A DNA stretch of 64,000 bases from Limibacter armeniacum (GCF_036880985.1 NZ_JBAJNO010000008.1:992001-1056000); one strand, 5' to 3'; positions 45,580-55,513 are shown, numbered from the stretch's first letter. Translations and numbers: made by a program. The notes: a model not told the origin generated them from the letters alone.

Positions 45580-46098
45580 AGGTGATGTTGTTTGTTGTTT
45601 GGCGCAAAGTAAGGTGATAAGGTAATAATACAGTTGTCTTTTTTTATGTATTTATTGTCTGATATTTGCATCATATCTAACAACCATTGTGGCTTTTTTT
45701 GCTGATAGGCCATTAGTTTTTGTATCTATTTCACATTTCATGTGAGGGGTATATAGGAGTTTAACATTGTGTAATCCACGTTGTGGATAGGAGGAGGTAA
45801 TTCCTAGATGTTTAAGAGAAATACCAAAAGACAATACACTTGCTTCAATTTATTATACCAAAATCGTGAGGTGGTAAGATTTTTAAATAGATAAGTAAGC
45901 CTCTAAAGGCAGATGTAAGTCTCATAGGTTTGTCACTGTTGTGATTTTCACACATTACATTACAATACCTAAAAAATCCTGTAGGTAAAGCTTCAAGAAC
46001 AAACTTTGGTATGAACTAGTTTTTATAACTAAAGGCTAGAATCGAGAGTCCGTATGCTTTTTAGCCTGAACTTTTGTGTTGTATTAAAAAAAACAGCT
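45580..46098. other. Divergent intergenic region, 519 bases
   Basis: It carries promoters for the acyltransferase (minus) and the AraC gene at 46099 (plus). On the minus strand TTACTTTG near 45610 is a near-match to the -7 box. No gene or repeat recognised. Confidence 0.4.
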
Positions 46099-47001
46099 AT
46101 GGACAATAAAAATAGAATTCCAACCTTAAATCCAGTTGTTTTTAGGGATAGTTACATAAGAAACAATTCTGACGAACTATTGAATAATGCTAATGTCAAT
46201 CATTTTTTTATTCACTCTTTTAAAGACGATCCTGTTAAACTTAGCATACCACTTCCTCCTCATAAAAAAACAGTAAATGATTTTGTATTTGTTACCAATG
46301 GAAGTATGATCATGTCTATAGGAATAGAGTCTTTTCATTTAAAGAAAAATGATTTTTTGTTCACTCCTAAGAATAATATTAGTTCTACAGAATACATGTC
46401 ACCTAATCTTGAGGGATACTATTGTCATTTTTCAGATGATTTTATTATGGCTAATCCATTTGTTAAAATGTGGCAGTCTAATGATTTTGATAATAATTTG
46501 ATAGGTGTTTCTGATAATTTAAATATCATATTGTCTCTTTTGAGTCGAATTGTTGAGCTATATAAGAGTGATGATGAAAGCCCTAACAAAGAAAAAGTGA
46601 TATCTTTTTATGTTTCCACGCTAATGGCAGAGATCTTCTTAATTTCTGAAAAAACAGCCATTAATGGTAAAAAAGGAAATAGTACCTATTTGTCATTTAA
46701 AAACTTAGTAAATAAGCACCTTAAGGAACGTTTGAGTATTAAAGATTATGCTTCGTTGCTTCATGTTTCTCCTAATCATTTGAATAAAAAAATTAAAAAT
46801 GAAACAGGTAAAGCAGCTACTGAAATAATCAATGAACTAACTATACTAGAAGCAAAGGTGCTTTTGCTTCAATCAAAAAGAACCGTAAGTGAAATTAGTG
46901 TAGAGTTAGGTTTTAATGATGTTTCCTATTTTAGTAGGTTTTTTAAAAATAAGACTCAGTATTCACCTTTAGAGTATAGAAATATGATTGATATGTCCTA
47001 A
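46099..47001 (+). CDS. AraC-family transcriptional regulator
   Basis: 300 residues from the ATG at 46099; an earlier in-frame start at 46054 gives a leader without family-like pattern. N-terminal cupin-like sensor (~30-115, with LPPHKKTVNDFVFVTNGS and KKNDFLFTPK) and C-terminal AraC domain ~200-298 (IKDYASLLHVSPNHLNKKIK and VSEISVELGFNDVSYFSRFF, ending SPLEYRNM). It lies 82 bases upstream of the azurin gene on the same strand and may regulate that pair. Confidence 0.86.
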   Translation: MDNKNRIPTLNPVVFRDSYIRNNSDELLNNANVNHFFIHSFKDDPVKLSIPLPPHKKTVNDFVFVTNGSMIMSIGIESFHLKKNDFLFTPKNNISSTEYMSPNLEGYYCHFSDDFIMANPFVKMWQSNDFDNNLIGVSDNLNIILSLLSRIVELYKSDDESPNKEKVISFYVSTLMAEIFLISEKTAINGKKGNSTYLSFKNLVNKHLKERLSIKDYASLLHVSPNHLNKKIKNETGKAATEIINELTILEAKVLLLQSKRTVSEISVELGFNDVSYFSRFFKNKTQYSPLEYRNMIDMS

Positions 47002-47043
47002 TAATGGCAGGATATATTCAAGCCCTGTTATTTCTTCGCCAAT

Positions 47044-47051
47044 TATCTTTG
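47044..47051 (+). promoter_or_regulatory. Candidate -7 box of the azurin operon
   Basis: TATCTTTG matches TAnnTTTG exactly and is placed to give a 5' untranslated region of about 25 bases before the ATG at 47084. A weak tTG lies 17 bases upstream. Confidence 0.55.
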
Positions 47052-47083
47052 CAGAGAAATAATTATTAATAAAAACAATCAGT

Positions 47084-47602
47084 ATGAAAATCACTCTTAT
47101 CACTTCAATACTTTGTGTTGGGGCTACTATTCTTGTCTCTTGTAATAATAAAGACAAGAAGCATGATGTAGGTGCAAAGGCCAATGTATCGACAACTGAA
47201 AAAAGAAAAAATGTGCTTGAAAATGATACTATAAGGGTTACTGTAAACTCTAATGATAAAATGCAGTTTGATAAATCCAAGATAGTAGTTGGTGAGTATA
47301 GTACGGTTGTATTAACACTCAATCATACAGGGAAAATGCCAGTAACAGCAATGGGACACAATTTTGTGCTATTGGGTAAGGGTACACAAATTTCAGACTT
47401 TGCAAGGGATGCAATTCAGGCAAAAGAAAGCCAATATATACCATCTAGTCAAAAAAAGAATATAATAGCCTATACAGATTTGATTGGAGGTGGTGAAACT
47501 TCTACTATAACTTTTAAGGCTCCAATAAAAGGGACTTATGACTTTATTTGTTCATTTCCGGGTCATTACTCAATAATGAAAGGTAAGTTTATTGTGGAAT
47601 AA
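47084..47602 (+). CDS. Azurin-like blue copper lipoprotein
   Basis: 172 residues. Lipoprotein signal with lipobox ILVSC (Cys20), a charged linker, then a cupredoxin domain at ~48-172. Type 1 copper ligands are present: His92 (AMGHNFVLL), Cys156, His161 and Met165 (FICSFPGHYSIMKG). It is an electron carrier anchored in the outer or inner membrane facing the periplasm. The next gene, a cytochrome-b-like membrane protein, starts nine bases downstream, so they probably share a transcript and an electron-transfer role. Confidence 0.9.
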   Translation: MKITLITSILCVGATILVSCNNKDKKHDVGAKANVSTTEKRKNVLENDTIRVTVNSNDKMQFDKSKIVVGEYSTVVLTLNHTGKMPVTAMGHNFVLLGKGTQISDFARDAIQAKESQYIPSSQKKNIIAYTDLIGGGETSTITFKAPIKGTYDFICSFPGHYSIMKGKFIVE

Positions 47603-47611
47603 TTAGAAGTT

Positions 47612-48043
47612 ATGTATAACATATTAAAAGAGTCTCATAGTGGTATAGGAATGGTATTGCTATTCTTATTACTAACAGTAATTATATTTTTACTTGCAAT
47701 GTTTCTGTTTAAGAAAACATGGAACAAGTCTGCAAAAATTGCGGCATTAGTCGGGTTGATTCTTGTTCACCTGCAATTGTTAGTAGGTCTTTTAATTTAT
47801 TTTATGTCTCCTTTAGGGTGGGCGAATTTTTCGAGTGAATCAATGGGATATCCGATTTCTAGATTCTACATAGTAGAGCACCCATTCGGGATGTTGTTAG
47901 CAGCATTTTTGATAACAAAAGGGTATAAATTTTCTAAAAGTAATACGTTAAGTAGTAGGGGGAAATATAAAAGATTACTCGTTTTCTATAGCTTAGGGTT
48001 TGGGGTTATCACTTATCTAATACCTTGGTTTTTGTGGAGTTAA
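47612..48043 (+). CDS. Four-helix cytochrome-b-like membrane protein
   Basis: 143 residues with four predicted membrane helices. The pattern HSGIGMVLLFLLLTVIIFLL, then ILVHLQLLVGLLIYFMSP, RFYIVEHPFGMLLAAFLI and a final GVITYLIPWFL matches the small Bacteroidota proteins often labelled cytochrome B. His residues in helices 1-3 (HSG, VHLQ, EHPF) could ligate haem, but this is inference. It is coupled to azurin upstream. Confidence 0.7.
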   Translation: MYNILKESHSGIGMVLLFLLLTVIIFLLAMFLFKKTWNKSAKIAALVGLILVHLQLLVGLLIYFMSPLGWANFSSESMGYPISRFYIVEHPFGMLLAAFLITKGYKFSKSNTLSSRGKYKRLLVFYSLGFGVITYLIPWFLWS

Positions 48044-48198
48044 AAATGCGAGATGACATTACATAAACGTAATGTAAGCTAAAGTGCTTCTAACACCACA
48101 CTATGTATATATTTTACCGTTAGAAGTAATTCGAAAAGTGGTAATTGGAGAATTGCAGCCATAAGACGATTATTTAAGGAAATAATTAGGTTAGATGA

Positions 48199-48228
48199 GC
48201 CAGACCTGTAATGGGTCTGGCCTTTTTT
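48199..48228 (+). terminator. T-module terminator
   Basis: GCCAGACC (48199-48206) pairs with GGTCTGGC (48214-48221), followed by a T-run and GTGGCTGA as in the copy at 42953. It sits about 155 bases after the azurin operon. Confidence 0.75.
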
Positions 48229-48291
48229 GTGGCTGACCGAAAATGACTGACCAATAATAGCTAGGCAACTCAGTCTAACCGACTCTGTCCG

Positions 48292-48411
48292 AACCTCGAT
48301 CTTAAAGATGTAAAGGATTGGGAGGATGGGGGGAATATTGAGCAGAAGCAGGAAAGTACCATTTCGGAAGTTAGGGAACTGAAGGAGATGATAGAAAGGA
48401 TGAGGAGGTAG
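48292..48411 (+). repeat. C module, copy 2: coiled-coil tail fragment, frame intact
   Basis: This copy reads 39 codons without interruption from NLDLKDVKDWEDGG through IEQKQESTISEVRELKEMI to a TAG at 48409-48411: a heptad-patterned amphipathic helix like the C-terminal coiled coil of a fibre or surface protein. It has no start codon or upstream gene. Related, frame-broken copies lie at 38017 and 52029. Confidence 0.65.
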
Positions 48412-48450
48412 TGGCTTTGGGGTGAGGGGGTACTTGTTAAAGTAGTAATG

Positions 48451-48540
48451 TAAAACGGCTTATAACAACCTATATCCGTTTATTATATCTTAGGCTAGTG
48501 CTATATTAAGAGGGGGGTAAGCTTGAATAAATGATAGCTT
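48451..48540 (+). repeat. P module, copy 4
   Basis: TAAAACGGCTTATAACAACC, GGCTAGTGCTATATTAAGAG and GTAAGCTTGAATAAATGATA match the copy at 52199-52307 in the same order. It lies 42 bases upstream of the sulfatase. TAAGCTTG is one base from the -7 consensus. Confidence 0.7.
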
Positions 48541-48581
48541 GGTATTGTGCAGCATACTGAGAAACTTAAAAAATAAGACAG

Positions 48582-50048
48582 ATGAGAATTTTACTAATTT
48601 CAAAATTTATATTTACTTCATTCCTTTTGCTAGGATCTACATTTATTCAGGCACAAAATAAAAGACCTAATATTGTATTTATACTAGTCGATAATTTAGG
48701 CTATGGTGATTTAGGTGCCTACGGTGGAGGGGTTGTACGTGGAGCACCAACACCAAATATTGACAAGATCGCTAATGAAGGTATTAAACTCACTAATTTT
48801 AATGTTGAAGCCGAATGTACCCCCACACGTTCAGCGATAATGACTGGACGCTTACCAATCCGTAGCGGAACTTCCCGTGTGCCCTTGCCTGGTTTACCAC
48901 AAGGTATTACCCCTTGGGAATATACTTTGGCTGAACTACTATCTGATGCAGGATACAATACAGCACACTATGGGAAATGGCACTTAGGAGATGTGGAAGG
49001 ACGATATCCTACCGATCAGGGATTTGACGAATGGTTCGGAATTAGGCATAGTACAGCGGAATCTGCTTGGGATCGTGCTGCTGGTTTTCCAGGGACTGAT
49101 GTAGTGAAAAATCAGGGAATTTGGGAAGGGAAAAAAGGAGAGAAATCGAAACGTATTCGAGATTATAATGTTGCTTACCGCCCATTAATGGATGAAGAAA
49201 TTACCAAGCGGTCGGTAGGTTATATAAACAAACACGCAAAAGACCAAAATCCATTTTTCTTGTATGTACCTTTTACATTACCACACGGACCAATCATTCC
49301 CAATCCTAAATTAGTACACGAAGGTAAGTCTGATTACCAAAATGTGTTGATGGAAATAGACCACCATACCGGAGAGATTATGAAGGCCCTGGACGAAAAT
49401 GGTTTAAAAGAAAATACCTTGGTGATATGGGCAAGTGACAATGGGCCTGAGACACTGCTAACTTCAGTAAGTAATTATACTTCACAATCTGATGCAGGTC
49501 CTTTTAGGGGGGAGTTCCCTTCTGGCTGGGAAGGTGCTATAAGAACGGCCTGTGTCATGCGATGGCCTGATAAAATTCCAGCAGGAAGCACAACTAACGA
49601 AATTTTTACAGCAACCGACTTTTATGCTACGCTAGCACATATAGTTGGGGCCGAAGCGAAAATACCTAAAGACCGACCTATGGATTCGTTTAATCAATTA
49701 GAACTGCTAACGGGTAAGTCTACAAAATCAATACGCGAAGAAGTAATGTATTTTTATGGAGAGCGTTTGTATGCTTTCAAGTATAAAAATTTTAAAGTAC
49801 ATCCTATTGTAGTACTACCTCCCAATGGCTTTGTCAATGCACCTGGGCAAATGTCCACTCACGCTGTTCCTGTAGAACTAGATTATCCGTGGATATTCGA
49901 TATTGAAAACGATCCTAAAGAACTTTGGAATGTAAATGTAGCCAATGGTTGGCTTGGTGTTATATATGCTAAGTATATGATGGTTTATGAAAAATCATTG
50001 AAACAATACCCAAACATCAAACCAGGAGCAGATGGGCCTAAATACTAA
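48582..50048 (+). CDS. Secreted sulfatase (arylsulfatase type)
   Basis: 488 residues with a signal peptide (FIFTSFLLLGSTFIQAQ). Metal-binding FILVDNLGYGDLGAYGG and the maturation motif C79-T-P-T-R, whose Cys becomes formylglycine, define a type I sulfatase; GKWHLGD, LPHGPI and ASDNGPE supply further active-site residues. A C-P-x-R-type anaerobic maturase or FGE encoded elsewhere would be needed. It should cleave sulfate esters in the periplasm. The gene overlaps the outer-membrane protein gene by 17 bases and is preceded by a P-module repeat. No glycosidase neighbour indicates which sulfated substrate is used. Confidence 0.92.
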   Translation: MRILLISKFIFTSFLLLGSTFIQAQNKRPNIVFILVDNLGYGDLGAYGGGVVRGAPTPNIDKIANEGIKLTNFNVEAECTPTRSAIMTGRLPIRSGTSRVPLPGLPQGITPWEYTLAELLSDAGYNTAHYGKWHLGDVEGRYPTDQGFDEWFGIRHSTAESAWDRAAGFPGTDVVKNQGIWEGKKGEKSKRIRDYNVAYRPLMDEEITKRSVGYINKHAKDQNPFFLYVPFTLPHGPIIPNPKLVHEGKSDYQNVLMEIDHHTGEIMKALDENGLKENTLVIWASDNGPETLLTSVSNYTSQSDAGPFRGEFPSGWEGAIRTACVMRWPDKIPAGSTTNEIFTATDFYATLAHIVGAEAKIPKDRPMDSFNQLELLTGKSTKSIREEVMYFYGERLYAFKYKNFKVHPIVVLPPNGFVNAPGQMSTHAVPVELDYPWIFDIENDPKELWNVNVANGWLGVIYAKYMMVYEKSLKQYPNIKPGADGPKY

Positions 50049-51054
50049 TTTCACATTACTCACAGTGTTTTGCGTTATTCTCATAGCATTTACTTTTCCA
50101 AATAATGGGTATTCTCAAGGAGATGGACCATTAACATATCCTCTAACTCCAGCAAACATTACAGTTATTAATCCTACCTATATTAACTTAACCAATAATC
50201 TTACACCGGGAAAGGACATTGTTTTAGCACAGGGTAAAATCGATATGGACGTTTTTGCATTACCAATATTTCACACGTTCAAATTGGGGGGCACCTATGC
50301 CCAAATTTTCCTTACACCTCAATATGGCCATATGACCGGAACAGTAAAAGTTGGAGGTAATTTTGGTTACGAAGGCATAAGCATTCCTGAAACGGAGATA
50401 GAATTGGTAGATAAAAGTGGTTGGCTCGATTCAGGTCTTCTGTTCAGGGTTGGGCTTTACAATACCCCTCCGTTGGATGTTATTGAATTTATGAAATGGA
50501 AGCCCAAATTTCAGCTGAGCGGTCTTTTGGGAATTACAGCTCCTATTGGTAAATATTCTGAGAGCAATAGAATTAACCTTGGATCAAACCGTTGGGTAAT
50601 ACGTCTTGGCGCTCCTATGGTAATTCCTTTAAACCTAAATAAAAAACGTCATGCACAGACTGAGTTTACACCTTCGGTACTTTTTTTTACAAACAATAAC
50701 AAACCTTTTATAGGCGATACCAAAAGGCAAAAACCTTTACTCCTTTTAGAACAGCATACCACTAAGTATTTTACCGATAAACTTTGGTTAGGGATTGATG
50801 CTCGTTATCAATTAGGCGGTGTAACACAAATAGACGATTTACCAAAGGGAGAGCAAATAGACCAATTAAGTGCAGGTGTATCTGTAGGCTATGATTTTTT
50901 ATCCATTTTATCAATACAGGCAAGTTATGGCCGTATTTGGTTTAATGGTGACAATGGAAATATGTTTAGGATAGTAGGGTCTTTAGTAATTCCCTCAAAA
51001 AAGGATATTAAAAAATTAAAAGAGCTTCAACAGAAACAACAAGCCAATCAATAA
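50032..51054 (+). CDS. Outer-membrane beta-barrel protein (MetA-pathway/transporter type)
   Basis: 340 residues. Signal peptide (FTLLTVFCVILIAFTFPNNGYSQ, using the ATG at 50032 inside the sulfatase's last codons). The rest alternates in the manner of a beta barrel: GGTYAQIFLTPQYG, KFQLSGLLGITAPIGKYSES, TEFTPSVLFFTNN, LGIDARYQLGG and a final MFRIVGSLVIP. This matches the phenol-degradation meta-pathway/transporter family of outer-membrane proteins. The 17-base overlap with the sulfatase implies coupled expression, perhaps entry of the sulfated substrate. The C-terminus ends in a charged tail. Confidence 0.75.
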   Translation: MGLNTNFTLLTVFCVILIAFTFPNNGYSQGDGPLTYPLTPANITVINPTYINLTNNLTPGKDIVLAQGKIDMDVFALPIFHTFKLGGTYAQIFLTPQYGHMTGTVKVGGNFGYEGISIPETEIELVDKSGWLDSGLLFRVGLYNTPPLDVIEFMKWKPKFQLSGLLGITAPIGKYSESNRINLGSNRWVIRLGAPMVIPLNLNKKRHAQTEFTPSVLFFTNNNKPFIGDTKRQKPLLLLEQHTTKYFTDKLWLGIDARYQLGGVTQIDDLPKGEQIDQLSAGVSVGYDFLSILSIQASYGRIWFNGDNGNMFRIVGSLVIPSKKDIKKLKELQQKQQANQ

Positions 51055-51062
51055 AACAAATT

Positions 51063-51824
51063 ATGAAAAACTGTACAATACCAACCTTTTGAGGAAAAGA
51101 TGGCTTTTGGAAAGTCGGATCAAAAAACTATCAACCCGAAGAGATTGGAACTTACAGAATGTTCTGTTTGAACTCCGAGGAAGTTTGGAAGTGGTTTTTA
51201 TTTAGAAAAACTATTTGCAAGAACGCTCAACCTAATGAAGGACATTTGGCTCTAGTAGAAATCGAGGATTTATTGAATGATCAATTTGCTCTAATAACTC
51301 AGAATGTCGATGGATTACACAAGAAAGCTGGCAACTCTTTAGAAAGAACTTATTATGTACATGGTGATTTGGATTTTGTAAGATGTGGTGATGAGTGCAC
51401 TTCAAATTTATACCCTTTTCCACAAGGTATTTCCGACAAGAAAAGAGGAGATCGAATAACAGAACAAGAACAGAAATTACTGAAATGTCCAAATTGTGGT
51501 GAAGACCTCAGACCACATGTGCTATGGTTTGATGAAACGTACAACGAAAAATATTATAAGTTTCAAACAGTACGTGACATAGCTGACAACACGGCATTAC
51601 TATTCATTATTGGAACTTCCGGTGCAACTTATCTTCCAACTGAGTTTGTGGATAGGGTTAGTTTCTTCAACGGTGGAATAGTTGATATTAATCTTGACGA
51701 CAACAACTTCACTGAGTTTATCAAATCCTACGATAAAGGATACTTAGTAAGGGACTCTAGCAGTCAAGTGTTACCGAAAATTGTGGAGCTGATGAAAAAG
51801 GTGATAACACCAGGTAAAAAGTAA
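51063..51824 (+). pseudogene. Decayed Sir2-family NAD-dependent deacylase
   Basis: From ATG 51063 the frame reads IPTF, then TGA (51090-51092) where sirtuins have Arg (IPTFRG), then GKDGFWKVGSKNYQPEEI and on without a stop to 51824. The N-terminal NAD-binding GAGxS strand that should precede IPTF is missing altogether. The remaining body is well conserved: ITQNVDGLHKKAG, catalytic HG (YYVHGD), zinc Cys pairs (RCGDEC and CPNCGED), RPHVLWFDE and IIGTSG. Without the N-terminal Rossmann strand and with the nonsense codon it cannot be an active enzyme. The open part after 51159 could still give a 221-residue product. Confidence 0.8.
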
Positions 51825-51880
51825 TAGCTGCGCAAAGCCTTGCGCGCAAAAGGCCAAGCTACTACTTATACCAATGTACG

Positions 51881-51940
51881 TTATAAGCCATTCGGAAAGT
51901 CCTGCGTTTTGGTGGAGAGGTGGCTAGCAAAGAGATAAGG
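51881..51940 (+). repeat. A module, copy 2
   Basis: TTATAAGCCATTCGGAAAGT, CCTGCGTTTTGGTGG and GGTGGCTAGCAAAGAGATAAGG match the copy at 36868. It lies 57 bases after the sirtuin remnant and just downstream of a small palindrome (gcgcaaagccttgcgc, 51831-51846). Confidence 0.7.
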
Positions 51941-51973
51941 AAGTTATTTAAAGTAAATTATAAAGCTTAGTTA

Positions 51974-52001
51974 AGCCAGATCCTGTTGGGTTTGGTTTTA
52001 T
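51974..52001 (+). terminator. T-module terminator, copy 3
   Basis: AGCCAGATCC pairs with GGGTTTGGTT, followed by TTATTTGT. It is closely related to 42953, 48199 and 57214. Confidence 0.65.
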
Positions 52002-52028
52002 TTGTAACCAATCGCGCCTACATGTCAG

Positions 52029-52149
52029 AACCTTGATCTTAAAGATTTAAAGGATTGGGAGGATGAGGGGGAGTGTTGAGCAGAAGTATAAAAGTGCGAT
52101 TTCTGAGGTTAGGAAGTTGAAGGAGATGATAGAGTGGATGAGGAGGTAG
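52029..52149 (+). repeat. C module, copy 3 (frame broken)
   Basis: AACCTTGATCTTAAAGATTT, AAAGGATTGGGAGGATG, GTTGAAGGAGATGATAGAG and GATGAGGAGGTAG parallel the 48292-48411 copy, but a one-base insertion relative to it introduces stops. Confidence 0.7.
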
Positions 52150-52198
52150 TTAGTGAATGGGTTAGTTGCTGTTTTGGTACCTGTGTGTTTTCTCTTAT

Positions 52199-52307
52199 GC
52201 CTTGTCAAATAAATGCAGTAAAACGGCTTATAATACCCGTTATTAGTTCATTAAATCTTGTATATAGGCTATATTGAAAAGAACCAAGCTTGAATAGATG
52301 ATAGCTG
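52199..52307 (+). repeat. P module, copy 5
   Basis: GCCTTGTCAAATAAATGCAG matches the 6201 copy. AAAACGGCTTATAATACC, GGCTATATTGAAAAG and AAGCTTGAATAGATGATAGCT match the 48451 copy. It lies about 140 bases upstream of the MORN-repeat gene. Confidence 0.7.
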
Positions 52308-52449
52308 AATGTTTGAAAATATTTAAAAAATCAAGGTATTCGAATCAATTTAGAAAGATAATCCCATTTTTGTACCATCGTAAACGAAATTGATTTGTCA
52401 AGTGGATGATAGAAATAAATCAACCCTGAAACAGAAACAAAATTCTTGT

Positions 52450-55400
52450 ATGAATAACATATTACTAAAATTTAAGCGACCTCTACAATCTAAACAAAGC
52501 AAACACTTTTTGGCTGTCCTTTTTATCACCCTATTACCTTCAATTACCTTTGCACAGTTTCTAGAGGCAAAAGAAGAAGTTGTTGAATTTGGGAGATCGG
52601 CAAATGGTGGTGAATATGATTATCGTGCAACAGTAAAGGCACGAGCTAACAATCCAGGAAAAATGAGGTTAGGATACAAATTGCTATAGTTTCATTTGAG
52701 ATATCGGAATTTGTTTTTAATGGAGAGCATTTTGAAGATTTATATCCAGATGAATTTCCTCTTCAAATTGAACGAATACGCAGTGACATAGACGTTTCAT
52801 TTAAGTTTGTCAAAGCTGGTGACCTTAAACTTTTTACGAAAAGTATTCATGGTGTTGGAGCGGGAGAATTTGATCTTACACATTTAACAGGTGAGGAAAT
52901 AGAAGAGTTGAAAGTGGGTTATTATGGCATAAAAACAAAAGAAGATTTTTATGGAGCATCATTTGGTATGTCTGATATATCATTGAACAATAGTTACTTT
53001 GATGAATTGGACAAATTAAAAACCAGAAGGAAAAATGAAGTGCTTCAAAAAGCGAGGGAACAAAAGATAGCAGAACAAAATGATTATCTAGCCGAACAAA
53101 AAAGGAAAGCCCAAGAAAAATTAAAAGAACTTGAAATTGAAGCTGAAAGAGAAAGAAAAGCTAAAGAACGAGAAGAACTTAATGCGAAAGTTGCTTCGGG
53201 GTATAAGGCAACAACTCAAGGCTATCAACAGTTTGGCTACCAAAATGCGCAACAATATATCAACCAGATGGAAGCCAATTATAATGCACTCCAAAAGTCC
53301 ATAGACAATTCAATATCTACTTACTTTGAAAAGCATGTCAAACAAGAAAATAACGCATTCGAAAAGGTAGCAAAGGCTGAAGCAGGGTATGAGAAAGTCA
53401 ATCGAGAGAGAAAAAGGAGAGGTCGGCAAGTTGGACCAATCAGGTCCTTACTATCTGTTTTAGAGGATTACAGTTTTAATTATTCAAATATCAAACATCT
53501 TGATTCAGGGAATATATATATACAATTAATTCACTTATCAACAAAGTCGGGATCAACTGTACATGATTACACTACTGCACCACAGAAATCATATATTCCT
53601 TCTGTTGATGATTTTATTACTGATGTATTACCAGTATACTATGTATATAGTTCAGATGTAATAACTGTCCCTATACATAACGTTAATGCCCACGAATTTT
53701 TGTTCAATAACTACATAGATGACATTTTAGACAAAAGTAGATATATGAAGAATGGGTATGGCGTTTTTACAAGAGTATTCTTCAGGGAAGATCATTTAAA
53801 TAATTATATGAATACGCTGCACCGAAACTATCATCCAACCCCAGTTTTAGATTTTTTTCAAGACGATTCAAAATTCCAATATGCATCGTTTGATGATTAT
53901 GTGAATGCAAACATTGAAAAAGAGAAAAAATGGAATTTGTACCTCGCACAAAAAGAGGCTGAAAAAAATGGTAATACCAAAAAAACTTATAAAAATGGAG
54001 ATGTCTATGAAGGAGATTTCGTAAGTTCTGCTCGACATGGTTGGGGTAAAATGATTTACAAAAGTGGTCATGTATATGAAGGAAAATGGATAGACAATTT
54101 GGAAGGGGGCTATGGAAAAATGATTTACCCGAATGGTGCCATTTATGAAGGAGATTGGTTTGCGGGGTCAAGAAATGGTTTCGGGAAAACGACCTATACA
54201 AGTGGAGATATTTATGAAGGAGAATGGAAGAATGGTAAAAAAGAGGGTACCGGAAAGTATTTATGGGCAGAAGGGCATGTTTACATGGGTGATTGGAAAG
54301 ATGATAAAAGAGAAGGCTTAGGTGAATTTATCAAGTCTAATGGATATACGTATTCTGGTGAATGGATGGATGGAGTTTATCATGGTAATGGAAAATTGAA
54401 ATATCCTGATGGGGATACTTATGAGGGTGAATGGAAAAATGGTGAAAAAAACGGATTTGGAAAATCTAACTATTTCTTTAATAGCAATAAAGGTGTTTAT
54501 GAGGGAGAGTATAAAGACGGTTTTCGTAATGGAACTGGAAAAAATATTTTACCAAATGGGGATGTTTATGAAGGAGAATATAAAGATGATAAGAGAGAAG
54601 GGCAAGGGAAATTTGTTATGTCAGACGGTCGTGTTTATGACGGTGTATGGGTAAAAGGTAAAAAAGTTGGAATTGGGACTTTTACCTGGCCTAATGGACA
54701 AGTTTATTCAGGTGAATTTAAAGAGGATCAAATTAACGGCCAAGGAACTTATTCGTGGCCTACTGGGCAGGTTTATTCAGGTGAATGGAGTGATGGGGAA
54801 TATCATGGGAAAGGCAAATTAACAATGTCAGGTGGAGCTGTGTATGAAGGGGAATTTATTGAAGGTGATATTCATGGCCAAGGAACTCATTCATGGCCTA
54901 GTGGACATGTATATGTAGGTGAATTTATAGAAGGAAAAAGAAACGGTCAAGGAGAAATGTTTTATCCAGGTGGAGATACCTATATCGGTGAATGGAAAGA
55001 TGATATTAAAGATGGGCAAGGTCAATTAAAGCACACTGATGGGAGCCAATATTCAGGAGGATGGAAGAATGATGAAAAGCATGGAAAAGGTTACGTTATT
55101 GAAAATAACGAAGCTGCAGAAGTAGAGTGGGAAAATGGTGAGTTAGTGTCAAGAAAGGTGATTTACATAAGTGCCAAATTTAATGGTGCACATGAGTTTT
55201 ATATGTGGCTCATGATGAAGGCAAACGAAACTATACCCAAACCCTTTGAAGGCGAAGCAAGATTTGATTTATGGTTTACTGTCGATGAAAATGGAAAAGT
55301 AAAGGTGGATGATTATAAAGCAATATATATGAACTTTACTGAAGAGGAAATTAAATTTAATTATGAGAAGGAAATGAAAAAGATTGTGAAATCCTCTGGA

Positions 55401-55511
55401 GTGTGGATTCCCGCAACAATGCAAGGTGAGGCCATTGCTCAAAAACAGTTTTTAAGTATATCCATATTGCCTGCAGATATATTTATTAATTACCGACCCA
55501 TTATAAATTAA
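52450..55511 (+). CDS. Secreted MORN-repeat protein, frameshifted at 52659-52663
   Basis: ATG 52450 begins a signal peptide (HFLAVLFITLLPSITFAQ). The first frame stops at 52689, but protein-like sequence continues without a gap in another frame from about 52664 (EVRIQIAIVSFEISEFVF) to TAA 55509. Restoring one A in the A5 run gives about 1,020 residues. After a coiled coil (~150-240: QKAREQKIAEQNDYLAEQKR) come sixteen MORN repeats (Y-E-G-x-W/F ... G-x-G), about residues 500-890, then a TonB-C-terminal-like fold (FDLWFTVDENGKVKVDDYKA). MORN repeats usually bind lipids or other proteins. The function is unknown; the protein is probably periplasmic or outer-membrane. As it stands, only the part from 52908 is openly readable without a shift. 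Confidence 0.75.
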
Positions 55512-55513
55512 GT

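Noticed and set aside
51825-52310. Integron attC sites at the repeated modules
   Set aside because: No paired GTTRRRY/RYYYAAC cores and no integrase gene in the window; inverted TTATAAGCC/GGCTTATAA alone is not enough.
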